Below, piece by piece: positions 46,384-54,901 of a stretch of DNA of 64,000 nt. The first letter of the stretch is position 1. The number at the start of each line of letters is the position of its first letter. Location: assembly GCA_963781785.1 (NCBI GenBank), contig CAWAHD010000002.1, forward strand, positions 5,332,001-5,396,000. Direction: 5' to 3'. The notes below the pieces were generated by a model, which saw only the letters and a program-made list of their open reading frames with translations, did no database searches and was not told the origin of the DNA. Made by a program: the position numbers and the translations under genes. The stretch comes from CAWAHD01 sp963781785. Lineage in GTDB: Bacteria; Planctomycetota; Planctomycetia; Isosphaerales; Isosphaeraceae.

Positions 46384-48165
46384 TTGTCCATCCTCTCTCG
46401 CCACTTGCGTCTTGGCCGGGCCTTGATCGCCGCGCTGACCCTCGCAGCCATGCTCGCCAATTCCCAGAGAGCCTTCGCGTGGAAGCCCAAGACGCACGCC
46501 CATCTCGCGGAGGTCGCCTACCGCGACGCCGTCGATGACGGCCTCGTTACGATCTACGCGACAGATTACAAGGGCGGGGCGATCCGAAGGCTGCGCGGCA
46601 ACAACAACAAGATCGTGATCGGCACTTACCGGGTCTATCCGCCGCTGCTAGAGGCGCTGCGGAAGTACCCCGCTCAGTTCCGCGCCGGCGTGCTCGGTCC
46701 TGACGCGTACCCCGACATCGCCACCGGCCAGCAGATCATCCACCCGGCCGGCCAGAGGACTAACGGCGAGACCGAGGTTGACCTGAACCGGCGCGGCCCC
46801 GGCCCCGACCCCTGGCTCGCGCATCTCTGGGCCAAGGCCTACGCGTCGTCCGGCACGCCCGACTCTACTGATCCCTGCCGTGCATTCGTAGCCGGCTACC
46901 TCACTCACGCCGCCGGCGACATCTTTGGACATACGCTTGTGAATCATTACACAGGCGACGCGTTCCACTTTTCCCCAAAGCCCGAGAATGCGATCAAGCA
47001 CGTCGTCCTCGAAGGGTACGTCGGGCTGAAGACCCCCGACCCCAACTACGATGCACGGATCGACGAGGGCGTCGCCGAGTTCATCTACCGGAACATGATC
47101 GACGCCACGCCGGGGTCGCACCTTGCAACGCGACTCCTCACCGGCGAGAACGCCAAGTTCTCCGTGCCGGCGATCTTCTGCGAGATCCGCCGCTCCCTGG
47201 AAGCCGATATCAAGCGTTACTACGACACGAAGACGGATTTTCAGCGCAGGATCGATCGCGGAAACATCCTCGAGAAGGCCAAGTTGGGCATCGAGCTGGC
47301 GGCTTTTGTCACCGCGAACGGGCCACGCGTCACTTATGAGGAGCACTGGCGTGATGACATCACTGATGGGCTGAAGGCATGGCCGAGGGTGAGCCATGAG
47401 GTGGCGAAGGCTCTCTTCTACAACCCGCAGAACAAGACCGACCTCGACCGAGTAAAGGCGATCATCGACGACTACGCCAACCAGCATCTGCTCTCCATGC
47501 TGGGTGCACCCGACTTCGTGGGCGCCACGCGCGCGATTGTCGGCAATTGGATCGACGCCATCCTGAACGCTCTCGCCATCCCGGCAATCAAGCAGGCCGT
47601 CGCGGATCTGAAGAAGAACCTGTACGACTTCTTGCTCAAGAGCGCCCTCGGCATGTCGAGCGATGAGCTGAAACGATTACTGGGCAGTCCCGAGACTCAG
47701 TTCGACCCGGTGATGACTGACCCGGCCTTCTTCACCGAAGGCGGGACCAAGATCCGGCGGGCCGATTTCGATCAGAACGAGTTACACCTCACAGGCCCGA
47801 CCTTTGACTACGAGCGGGTGCCTGCTGCGTACAACACGGTCGTCCTCACGAAGCTGCTGATGATGGAACCGGCCGAGGTCAACCGCCTGATGCAGGATAC
47901 AGGCCGGGAGTTCTTGCTGGAATTCCACGTCAATGATCCTCTGATCAGAAGCAAGCACCTCTACGAGACGTCAGAACTTGTTGAGGCATTGAAGATCCTC
48001 AAGATTCCGGTCCCGGTGCTGGCGCAGCCGAACGCAGTCCTCGGGTTCGCCATGACATTGGACGGCAGCAACCAGTGGAGCGCTAACCCTGGCAAGCTGG
48101 TCGCGGCCGGGAACATCGACTTCTACCGAATGATCTTCATGCGGCAGTCCGGTGAGAAGCCCTGA
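46384..48165 (+). CDS. Secreted zinc-dependent phospholipase C-like protein
   Basis: 593 residues from TTG 46384, chosen because AGGAG lies nine bases before it and it begins a clean signal peptide (HLRLGRALIAALTLAAMLAN, ending RAFA). The mature protein starts WKPKTHAHLAEVAYRDAV; an N-terminal Trp and nearby His are zinc ligands in zinc phospholipases C. The core motif LTHAAGDIFGHTLVNHY (HxxxD-x3-H-x4-H) provides further ligands. The family cleaves phosphocholine-type head groups or acts as a related hydrolase. The C-terminal 300 residues (LKKNLYDFLLKSALGMSSDE, FTEGGTKIRRADFDQNELHL) are an extension without recognisable domain. Close to the esterase gene, convergent with it (23 bp apart). Confidence 0.82.
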   Translation: MSILSRHLRLGRALIAALTLAAMLANSQRAFAWKPKTHAHLAEVAYRDAVDDGLVTIYATDYKGGAIRRLRGNNNKIVIGTYRVYPPLLEALRKYPAQFRAGVLGPDAYPDIATGQQIIHPAGQRTNGETEVDLNRRGPGPDPWLAHLWAKAYASSGTPDSTDPCRAFVAGYLTHAAGDIFGHTLVNHYTGDAFHFSPKPENAIKHVVLEGYVGLKTPDPNYDARIDEGVAEFIYRNMIDATPGSHLATRLLTGENAKFSVPAIFCEIRRSLEADIKRYYDTKTDFQRRIDRGNILEKAKLGIELAAFVTANGPRVTYEEHWRDDITDGLKAWPRVSHEVAKALFYNPQNKTDLDRVKAIIDDYANQHLLSMLGAPDFVGATRAIVGNWIDAILNALAIPAIKQAVADLKKNLYDFLLKSALGMSSDELKRLLGSPETQFDPVMTDPAFFTEGGTKIRRADFDQNELHLTGPTFDYERVPAAYNTVVLTKLLMMEPAEVNRLMQDTGREFLLEFHVNDPLIRSKHLYETSELVEALKILKIPVPVLAQPNAVLGFAMTLDGSNQWSANPGKLVAAGNIDFYRMIFMRQSGEKP

Positions 48166-48188
48166 CTGCCGGGTCGTGATCGTCACGG

Positions 48189-49229
48189 CTAGGAGCCGGG
48201 CTTGTCGTCTCGGAACAGCCGCTGGGCCACTAGATACAGGTCGTTCTTCCAAACCGGCCAGGTGTGTGCTCCGGAGTCGACGTGCCAGAGGTGCGGCACC
48301 TTCTTTTCTTCCAGGCTGGCGTGGAAGGTCTTGCTAGCACCCATGAGACGATCTTTGTCGCCGCAGGATAGCCAGAGGAGGCGAAGCTGCTTGGTGGCGG
48401 TCGCTGGATCTGAGACAAGCGCGCCGGTATCGCCGAAGAGCGCGGAAGAGAAGCCGCCGATATAGGCAAAGCGGTCCAGGTGCCTCAGGCCGATGGTCAG
48501 TGCCTGGCCCCCACCCATCGACAGCCCCGCGATCGCCCGGTGCTCGCGGTCTGTACGCACGGGATAGTGCGATTCGACATAGGGGATGATGTCCTTCAAC
48601 AGGTCGTTTTCAAAGCCGCTGATAAAGTTGCCCATCCCCCGCTGGCGGCCACCCGGAGCGCGCGGGGCCGGCATCAGACGATTGAGGCCGGCGGCGAGTT
48701 GTTTCTCGTCCAGTTTGCCGGTATCGAGGTCTTTGTAGAGGGCCTCGGCGGCGGCGAGGAACTCTTCCCGGGACACGATGCCGTTCTTGTCGGCATCGGC
48801 TCGCTTCATGATCGTCCCCGCAAGGACCGTGCCCGGCCTCGGCCCTTGGACAGAGCCGTTGGGCATGACCACGATCATGGGGACGATCTTCTTGTCGGCG
48901 AAGAGATTGTCGAGAATGAGATTGGCTGCACCGGTCCTGGTCCAGCCGCCTTCGTTATCACCGGCGCCGTGCAGCAGATAGAGGACCGGGTATCTGGTGG
49001 CCTTCGAGTAGCCGGGCGGCAGGTAGACCATCATCTTGCGTGTGTCGCCGACCGATTTCGAGTCATACTCCGCCATCTCAACTCCGCCGCGCTCGATACC
49101 GTCGCGCCGGCTGGCGAAGCCGCTCGGTGCCGGTTCGAGTTTCGTGTCCGTTTGGCCCGACACGTGTCCCACCGGATCGAGGAAAACGACAGCGCTCCAG
49201 ACCACGAGGTGGCAAAGGAACCGTTTCAT
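48189..49229 (-). CDS. Secreted esterase (enterochelin-esterase/feruloyl type) with an embedded EF-hand
   Basis: 346 residues from the ATG at 49227-49229 with GAGGAG upstream; signal peptide ends near HVSGQ. The alpha/beta hydrolase shows VYLPPGYSKATRYPVLYLLH, GAGDNEGGW, the nucleophile in AGLSMGGGQALTIG, an acid in LWLSCGDKDRLM and the His in DSGAHTWPVWKNDL. Between strands, at about residues 130-185, is an insertion containing a canonical calcium loop DADKNGIVSREE followed by a second degenerate EF unit (KDLDTGKLDEKQLAAGLNRL). That insertion is not normal for the family and suggests calcium control or binding to a partner. It likely cleaves esterified polysaccharide or siderophore substrates. 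Divergent from the DUF1080 gene. Confidence 0.88.
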   Translation of the reverse strand: MKRFLCHLVVWSAVVFLDPVGHVSGQTDTKLEPAPSGFASRRDGIERGGVEMAEYDSKSVGDTRKMMVYLPPGYSKATRYPVLYLLHGAGDNEGGWTRTGAANLILDNLFADKKIVPMIVVMPNGSVQGPRPGTVLAGTIMKRADADKNGIVSREEFLAAAEALYKDLDTGKLDEKQLAAGLNRLMPAPRAPGGRQRGMGNFISGFENDLLKDIIPYVESHYPVRTDREHRAIAGLSMGGGQALTIGLRHLDRFAYIGGFSSALFGDTGALVSDPATATKQLRLLWLSCGDKDRLMGASKTFHASLEEKKVPHLWHVDSGAHTWPVWKNDLYLVAQRLFRDDKPGS

Positions 49230-49544
49230 CAGGATCTCCTCCCCAGCAAAGGCAACGATGGACACCAGATACTAAAGCGTTTTTTTACGTCGCGTTGTCC
49301 CGATCCCATGCGACTCTTTGTGAAAATGGCAGCCAAACCTCGGCAATGCCCGAAGTGTAGCAGGATCTGCTCGATCAGCGTAGCTCGCCATCATTCTATT
49401 CCGGTCAAAGGGCTCCGATGCAGCAATCGACAAACGGCGCCATGCATGTCCCGTGATCAGTGGGGGCTATTTCGCCGCTCGCCAGGCGGCTATGTTGGGG
49501 TCGTCGAAACCATTCCAGACGACGAGCTTTTGCGGAGCATCCCG

Positions 49545-50141
49545 ATGAGCCGGCTCGATCGACGAAAAGCGCTTCCGTGGACCGCCTTCGCGCTTCTGGC
49601 CCCGGCATTTCTCCTCTCCGGCGCGAATCCGGACGAGGCTGGCTTCAAGCCCATCTTCAACGCCAAGGACCTGACCGGCTGGCGGGTCGGCAAGACGGAT
49701 CTGGCCGGCAAGACAGCCTCCGACGACGGCAGGTTCGCGGTCAAGGATGGGATTCTCGTGATCACGGGCTCCAAGGACAAGCCGCCGAAGATGACCGAGA
49801 TCGACACGGTGGAATCGTATGACGGCGATTTCGTCCTTCGCCTGGAATTCCGCGCCTCCAAGGATGCGAATAGCGGCCTGCACCTGCGCGACAAGGCCTT
49901 TGCTCACCAACTCCAGATCCGCGACTATCCACGGGTTGGCCCGTACAAGACGCTCAAGAATTACAGGGACGGCGACTGGAACGCGATCGAGGTGACCGTT
50001 ACCGGCAACAAAGCCCGGTGCACGTGCAACGGCGAGCTCCTCGAAGCCGCCCTCAAGATCCCCGCCAAGGGACCACTGGCCTTGCAGTCCGAGATCAACG
50101 TGATCGAATATCGCAAGATCCGGATCAAGAAATCGAATTAG
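49545..50141 (+). CDS. Secreted DUF1080 (3-keto-disaccharide hydrolase type) protein
   Basis: 198 residues from ATG 49545 (MSRLDRRKALPWTAFALLAP), with a signal peptide ending near GANPDEA. The domain is a concanavalin-like beta sandwich: FKPIFNAKDLTGWRVGKTDL, GRFAVKDGILVITGSKDKPP, DFVLRLEFRASKDANSGLHL, DWNAIEVTVTGNKARCTCNG and GPLALQSEINVIEYRKIRIK. These match DUF1080/PF06439 proteins, which are greatly expanded in planctomycetes; characterised members hydrolyse 3-keto-glycosides. A much longer upstream open frame exists but has no coding character. Divergent from the esterase gene, with 315 bp between the starts. Confidence 0.92.
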   Translation: MSRLDRRKALPWTAFALLAPAFLLSGANPDEAGFKPIFNAKDLTGWRVGKTDLAGKTASDDGRFAVKDGILVITGSKDKPPKMTEIDTVESYDGDFVLRLEFRASKDANSGLHLRDKAFAHQLQIRDYPRVGPYKTLKNYRDGDWNAIEVTVTGNKARCTCNGELLEAALKIPAKGPLALQSEINVIEYRKIRIKKSN

Positions 50142-50237
50142 AGACGTTGCGGCGCCTGCCGCACCCACTCATCTTTGCCGACCGGAACAACCGCCGCTGG
50201 AACGCTCAACCCGGCTGCGATCACGGTGTCCACTGTC

Positions 50238-51560
50238 TTACTTATTCGCCTCGCTCTTGTGGACCTGGCCGCCCTTCATGACGAACTTCACCCGCTCAAG
50301 CTCGGAGATGTCCGCGAGCGGATCGCCATTCACGGCCACGATGTCGGCGTACTTCCCCGGCTCGACCGCGCCCAGATCAGCCGCAGCCTGAAGCAGCTCG
50401 GCGGCGACGACCGTGGCGGACTGGATCGCCTGCATCGGCGTCATCCCGTATTGAACCATGTATGAAAACTCTTTGGCCTGGTTCTCCGTCCAGGAGTACC
50501 CGCCCGCATCGGTCCCGTAGGCGATCTTGGCCCCCTTGCTGACCGCCAGCCCGAACGCCTTGCGCTCCAGGTCAAGCATCGCCTTCCAGATCGAGTTCCC
50601 GGCGGCGGCCCGCCCCTCGGCCACGTACGCGGTCACGTAGATGGTCGGGCACCAGTACACACCTTTCTCGACCATCAGGTTGATCGACTCCTCGTCGAAC
50701 CCATCGCCGTGCTCGATCGTATCCACGCCCGCCTTCAGGGCCGCCATGATTCCGTCCTTGCCGATTGCGTGGGCGGCCACCCTGCGGTCGAGCCGGTGAG
50801 CCTCCTCGACGATCGCGCGCATCTCCTCCTCGGTGAAGTTGACCTTGCTGCGGAGCTTGCCGCGTTCCAGGTAATACTTGCGATCGCAGTAGAATTTGAT
50901 CCAGTCCGCCCCGTACTTGACCTGCCCCCGGACCGCCTTGCGGATCTCGTCGGGGCCGTCCACCACCTGTACTCCCTCCGGAACCTTCAGCTCCCAGGAG
51001 TACCCGAGCAAGGGATACATCCCCGTCGCCGAGAAGGCCCTGGTCGAGACGAACATGCGAGGCCCGGGAATGATGCCCTTCTGGATCGCGCGTTTCACGT
51101 CCACGTCGGCGTACATCGCCCCCTCCGTCTCGAGGTCCCGGATGGCCGTGAACCCGTTCAAGAGAGCGGTGCGGGCGGCGACCGTGGCCCGGATGGTTCG
51201 GTAGGGGATCGACTCCTTGAGCAGTTGCTCGTCGTAGTCGGGCTGGGTGATGTCGCCCTGGAGCAAGACGTGGGTGTGGGCGTCGATCAGGCCGGGCAGG
51301 ACGGTGGCCCTGGCGAGGTCGATGACGGCGGCGTCCCTGGGGGCCGACTTGAGGATCTCATCCGCCTCGCCGACCGACTTGATCCGCTCGCCCTCGACGA
51401 GTATGCCCTGATTGGTCAGCACCCGGCCGGCACGGACATCGATCAAGCGCCCGGCCTTGATGAGGGTGGTCTTCGGGGGCTTGCTGCCGTCCTCGGCGCG
51501 GCCGAAGCCGCTGGTGATCACGATGACGGGGACGAGCAGGGCCAAAGCAGTACGTCGCAT
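50238..51560 (-). CDS. Secreted amidohydrolase-family protein (imidazolonepropionase/prolidase-like)
   Basis: 440 residues from the ATG at 51558-51560, preceded by GGAGGA; signal peptide LALLVPVIVITSGFGRA. TIM-barrel metal ligands are visible: DAHTHV (HxH), VKYGADWIKFYCDRKYY (Lys position), RRVAAHAIGKDG (His), VDTIEHGDGFD (His) and AYGTDAGGYSW (Asp). The N- and C-terminal beta strands (LIKAGRLIDVRAGRVLTNQG; DIVAVNGDPLADISELERVK) form the usual small composite domain. This subfamily removes acyl or peptide groups from small amides or dipeptides such as X-Pro. Periplasmic by its signal. Convergent with the DUF1080 gene; the exported paralogue pair is upstream. Confidence 0.93.
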   Translation of the reverse strand: MRRTALALLVPVIVITSGFGRAEDGSKPPKTTLIKAGRLIDVRAGRVLTNQGILVEGERIKSVGEADEILKSAPRDAAVIDLARATVLPGLIDAHTHVLLQGDITQPDYDEQLLKESIPYRTIRATVAARTALLNGFTAIRDLETEGAMYADVDVKRAIQKGIIPGPRMFVSTRAFSATGMYPLLGYSWELKVPEGVQVVDGPDEIRKAVRGQVKYGADWIKFYCDRKYYLERGKLRSKVNFTEEEMRAIVEEAHRLDRRVAAHAIGKDGIMAALKAGVDTIEHGDGFDEESINLMVEKGVYWCPTIYVTAYVAEGRAAAGNSIWKAMLDLERKAFGLAVSKGAKIAYGTDAGGYSWTENQAKEFSYMVQYGMTPMQAIQSATVVAAELLQAAADLGAVEPGKYADIVAVNGDPLADISELERVKFVMKGGQVHKSEANK

Positions 51561-51630
51561 GAAGAGTCCTCCGGGTGGTCGTTCTCGACGCATCAGGGTA
51601 TCCGGCTGTCTGGTGGGCAGCAAGTTCTGT

Positions 51631-52347
51631 CTACGGTGCCCGGCGGAGCTTGACGAGCGCCCAGCCCGTGGCGCTCGATCGGAATTCGTAGTCACCCGGG
51701 GAGAGCGCGTACCGCTCTGCGCCGAAGTCACCACCCTTGTCGTAGCGAATGGTGGACTTGGGACCGGTGACCAGCCTCTGGAGGCCACCGCTTTCGGTCC
51801 TGTAGGTGACGCCGTCGACCACGTAGTTGACGGCGACACGCGTTTCCTCAGGGTTGAAGATCACCACGGAGACCTTTGCTCGCGTCGGCTTCTCGGGTGT
51901 CGAACCCGGCGCCGAGTCAGACGATGTCCCGCCGCCAGGCGCCGGGTTGACGGCAGGTACTGGCTGTGGCAGTTGAACCCGTTGTGCCGGATGGGAAGGA
52001 TCATAGCCGTAGCCCGGATCCTGCGGATGGGGGACAATACCAGCGCTCACGGGGACCGGAGTTGGAAGCGGAGGCGTCGGGCCAAACCGGCGCTGGTTGT
52101 GGTCAATCGTGAGCCACCACTCGTCCCGCCGGATCTGTTCGAGATCGCGATTCGCGCGGGCGGTGTTTCCGTTCGCAATGTCCTGCTCTAGTCGGGCCTG
52201 GTCTTGCTGGAGCTGCCACCGGTCGAGTTTCTCCGCGATCCGGTACCAGGGGGCCAGCACCCCTTGTGCGCACGCAGGCCGGCCGGCGAATGACAGGAGC
52301 GGGCCTACCGACGACACAATCATGAGAATGAGTGTGTGTTTACGCAT
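51631..52347 (-). CDS. Exported hypothetical protein, paralogue B of a tandem pair
   Basis: 238 residues from ATG 52347: MRKHTLILMIVSSVGPLLSF with cleavage near PACAQG. A helical segment follows (DRWQLQQDQARLEQDIANGN, RANRDLEQIRRDEWWLTIDH), then a Pro-rich linker (PHPQDPGYGYDPSHPAQ), and a C-terminal beta domain (VSVVIFNPEETRVAVNYVVD ... YDKGGDFGAERYALSPGDYE). The same order of parts and many identical residues occur in the next gene upstream, so they are a tandem duplication. No known domain name. The C-terminal part resembles small binding modules that describe surface or cell-wall contact, but function is unknown. Confidence 0.78.
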   Translation of the reverse strand: MRKHTLILMIVSSVGPLLSFAGRPACAQGVLAPWYRIAEKLDRWQLQQDQARLEQDIANGNTARANRDLEQIRRDEWWLTIDHNQRRFGPTPPLPTPVPVSAGIVPHPQDPGYGYDPSHPAQRVQLPQPVPAVNPAPGGGTSSDSAPGSTPEKPTRAKVSVVIFNPEETRVAVNYVVDGVTYRTESGGLQRLVTGPKSTIRYDKGGDFGAERYALSPGDYEFRSSATGWALVKLRRAP

Positions 52348-52387
52348 TGACGTCTCCACCACGGCGCAGGTTGATTCACCGCTCGGG

Positions 52388-53212
52388 TCAGGACCCATTC
52401 CCTCCAGACTTACTGGCCGAGGGCGCACCGGTCGGCGCCGGCAGCTCGTTCTTCGGGACGAGATCCGGGAGCGCCTCGCTTACGTCTTCCCGCGTGGCTC
52501 GCTGGAGCTTGACCAGTGACCAGCCCGCGTCGCCGGATCGGAATTCGTAAACGCCGGCTGAGAGTGTGTACCGCTGCTCACCGAGATCACCGCCGCGGTC
52601 ATAGAGGATCGTGGACTTCGGGCTGACGGCCAGCCTTTGGTGCTGACCGCTTTCGGTTTTGTAGGCGACACTGTTGATCACGAAGTCGATGGCGGTGCCC
52701 GACGGCCCGGCGTTGACGATCACAACGGCGACGTGTGCCGGCGCTGTTGTCGCGCCTGGTGTCGATCCCGAGGCCGACCCGTCCGATGCGGGGTCCGAGG
52801 GCGCCGGCTGGGCGAGCAGGTACAGTTGTGTCGGATTGGAGGGATAATAGCCGTATCCCGGATAGTCCGGATGGGGGACCAGAGTTGCGTCGAGTGGGAT
52901 CGCCTGTGGCGGATGCACCCAGGGTCCGGCGGGGAGCAACAGATCCCTGCGGATTCGCCGGCGATCGTACCAGAGCTTCCACTCGTCCCGTTGCATTCGA
53001 TTGAGGTCGCGGTTCGCGCTGACGGCGTCTCCGCTATCAATGTCTTGCTGGAGATGCGCCTGGTCACGCTGGAGTCCCCACTCGTGGGCTTTCTTGATAA
53101 CGAAATCGAAGGGCAGGCGGCGTGGATCCTGCGCATGCGCGGGTCTTGGCACAATTGACGCGAGCAAGATCGTCACGGAGATGATCGTACGCCTGCAGAT
53201 CAGTGTGGACAT
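52388..53212 (-). CDS. Exported hypothetical protein, paralogue A of a tandem pair
   Basis: 274 residues from the ATG at 53210-53212: MSTLICRRTIISVTILLASI, cleaved near PAHAQD. Helical segment (EWGLQRDQAHLQQDIDSGDA, SANRDLNRMQRDEWKLWYDR), Pro/Tyr linker (PHPDYPGYGYYPSNPTQLYL) and C-terminal beta domain (VAVVIVNAGPSGTAIDFVIN, YDRGGDLGEQRYTLSAGVYE). It differs from paralogue B mainly by a longer hydrophilic C-terminal tail (KNELPAPTGAPSASKSGG). The genes are 40 bp apart and probably co-transcribed. Both seem to have diverged by substitutions rather than rearrangement. Function unknown. Confidence 0.78.
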   Translation of the reverse strand: MSTLICRRTIISVTILLASIVPRPAHAQDPRRLPFDFVIKKAHEWGLQRDQAHLQQDIDSGDAVSANRDLNRMQRDEWKLWYDRRRIRRDLLLPAGPWVHPPQAIPLDATLVPHPDYPGYGYYPSNPTQLYLLAQPAPSDPASDGSASGSTPGATTAPAHVAVVIVNAGPSGTAIDFVINSVAYKTESGQHQRLAVSPKSTILYDRGGDLGEQRYTLSAGVYEFRSGDAGWSLVKLQRATREDVSEALPDLVPKNELPAPTGAPSASKSGGNGS

Positions 53213-53546
53213 TGAAGCCTCCCCCGTGGTTGCCCGTGGGAGTTCGCAACACTTGATGGTTTTCCGCGTAGGCCATAAGGTGTCATCGGACAGGTCGGCC
53301 TGCCCACTATAGAGATATGTCCTTGACTCGCGAAAGATTCTGCACTCGTCGCTCAAGACGAGGCGGACGAGTCTTGCTGGATCAGGTCCGGGCGTGTGTG
53401 TCGCGTTCATTGAGCTTCCTGCGGATGCTCTCCGACTGCAAGCAGAGCGCGGCGCAGGTTGATGAGCGCCCGCTTACCTGCCGCCGCAGCGGCCGTGGGA
53501 TCGCGTCAAGTGGCATCCGTTCCGCCTTCGGAGCCGATTCCCCCCT
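53213..53546. other. Intergenic region
   Basis: About 330 bp upstream of the paralogue pair, expected to hold its promoter. No clear gene or hairpin. Residual coding-like sequence next to 53547 may be the lost end of the next gene. Confidence 0.4.
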
Positions 53547-53903
53547 TCACGTCGCGCCGGGACATCCCCCGGAGGCGCGCGGCGCCGCCAGTGCTTCTGC
53601 GTGCGCGACGTCGAGCCGCTGTACCTCCTGCGCCAGGGCCTGGTACTCAGCCAATTCCTCGCGCGTCAGACTTCCACGCTCGCTCCGGACGATCAGCTTC
53701 TTGAGGCGGCGCTCCGCCGCCGCCGGCAGCCGGACCTTGGCGGTCCGGACCAAAGTCGCCTCGTCGGACCTCTCGTTCTCCTGATCTGACCGACGCGCGG
53801 CCATGCGGCGCTCCAGCGCGCGCATCTGCGCAGGCGTGAGGCGATCGACCGCCTCAAGGAGTTGTTGCAGGCTGAGGGACCCGGGTGCCGGAGGCGGTGC
53901 CAT
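53547..53903 (-). CDS. Small conserved planctomycete hypothetical protein
   Basis: 118 residues from the ATG at 53901-53903: MAPPPAPGSLSLQQLLEAVD, then RLTPAQMRALERRMAARRSD, then LPAAAERRLKKLIVRSERGS and LTREELAEYQALAQEVQRLD. It is soluble and helical, and resembles a family of short planctomycete and cyanobacterial proteins in which a front helical unit (QLLEAVDRLTPAQM) is followed by a second one with LPAAEQRRL..L..K...SLT..E. Homologues usually end with a longer conserved helix, so the ending ASGGCPGAT may reflect a late frameshift. Function unknown. Confidence 0.65.
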   Translation of the reverse strand: MAPPPAPGSLSLQQLLEAVDRLTPAQMRALERRMAARRSDQENERSDEATLVRTAKVRLPAAAERRLKKLIVRSERGSLTREELAEYQALAQEVQRLDVAHAEALAAPRASGGCPGAT

Positions 53904-54149
53904 GACGATTCTGCATTCACTTCCGTGCCATCTTACACCACTACCTCCGACGTGTGAACTCCGGCAACTGTCGAGACTTGGCCGCGACCCGCGCACGGAC
54001 CCTTTCGGACCTCTTGGCGGGCATGTCGTCCCCTGTTTCGGCCGGGGACACGACCCGAGGCTGCATACCGCTGCGCCGGCATCTCGCTCACATGGACGAG
54101 ATCCCCACCCATGCCCGTCTGGGACACGTTGCCTCATCAAATCCCGCCG

Positions 54150-54632
54150 TCACTTCGACGGCTTCCGGCGTGGCGGCTTCTTCGCACCATCCGACTTGAT
54201 GATGAGACTGCCCTTCCCCTTGGATGGCAATGGAACCCTCGCCTGATCAATCGTAGCGGCGATCAGCGCTTCCACGTCGGGATGTGCCAACTGGCTGGCC
54301 GCCTCCACCTGGATGAAGCGAGTCTGCTTTCCCGATCCCCGCAGAAGCCGCTTCGGGTCGGGCAGCTGAGGTCCCTGACTGAAGTACAGAGATACACCGG
54401 TGGCACATGCGCGGATCGCCACGATGGAATCGATCCCTCGGTCCGCCGGCGAATAGCCGATGACGAGGGCGTGACTGTAGTCGTACGCCAGCTCGTTGGC
54501 GGTCGGGAATCGCTTACGCACAGCAGCCCGGACCGATCGAAAGAGCTTCTGATTCTTCGGATCAAGCTTGTCGATGTAGGCCCGGAGCTGGGCCTCCGGC
54601 GTACGTTTCTTGCTATCGGGCTTCACTGTCAT
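54150..54632 (-). CDS. DUF1801-family protein
   Basis: 160 residues: MTVKPDSKKRTPEAQLRAYI, DKLDPKNQKLFRSVRAAVRK, RFPTANELAYDYSHALVIGY, SIVAIRACATGVSLYFSQGP and the late helix VEALIAATIDQARVP. The pattern (two N-terminal helices, an A/Y-rich strand with YDYS, a VSLYF strand) matches DUF1801/YdhG-like proteins, whose fold is related to small ligand-binding or iron-handling domains; biochemical role is not settled. A basic tail KKPPRRKPSK ends the protein. Cytoplasmic, single gene, no obvious operon. Confidence 0.8.
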   Translation of the reverse strand: MTVKPDSKKRTPEAQLRAYIDKLDPKNQKLFRSVRAAVRKRFPTANELAYDYSHALVIGYSPADRGIDSIVAIRACATGVSLYFSQGPQLPDPKRLLRGSGKQTRFIQVEAASQLAHPDVEALIAATIDQARVPLPSKGKGSLIIKSDGAKKPPRRKPSK

Positions 54633-54901
54633 CGCATCCTCCCGGTCGTGCTCAGCAGTTCCGCCTCAACTCCGCCGAACGCCAAAATTCACCTGCGAAG
54701 CGGGCCGCTGACCGGATACTCCGAGAAACCGTGACGGCCCGCCCCGTCAGGTGAAATCGTTGGTCGGCCGGGCCTCTCGCCTCGGCCTACTGAACTAACA
54801 AGAGCTTTTCTGCGGTCGGCCCGCCGACCTTGGCGCAGATTTCGTCATAGCACATTCCAGGGCGCAAACCCACTCTCGCCAAGATGGAATCCCGCCTGGG
54901 A

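Noticed and set aside
48480..49544. Upstream extension of the DUF1080 gene
   Set aside because: It is antisense to the esterase gene and has no homology-like blocks; the signal peptide begins at 49545.
50709..51653. Plus-strand 314-residue frame opposite the amidohydrolase
   Set aside because: Composition typical of antisense shadows; the minus strand has all metal-ligand motifs.
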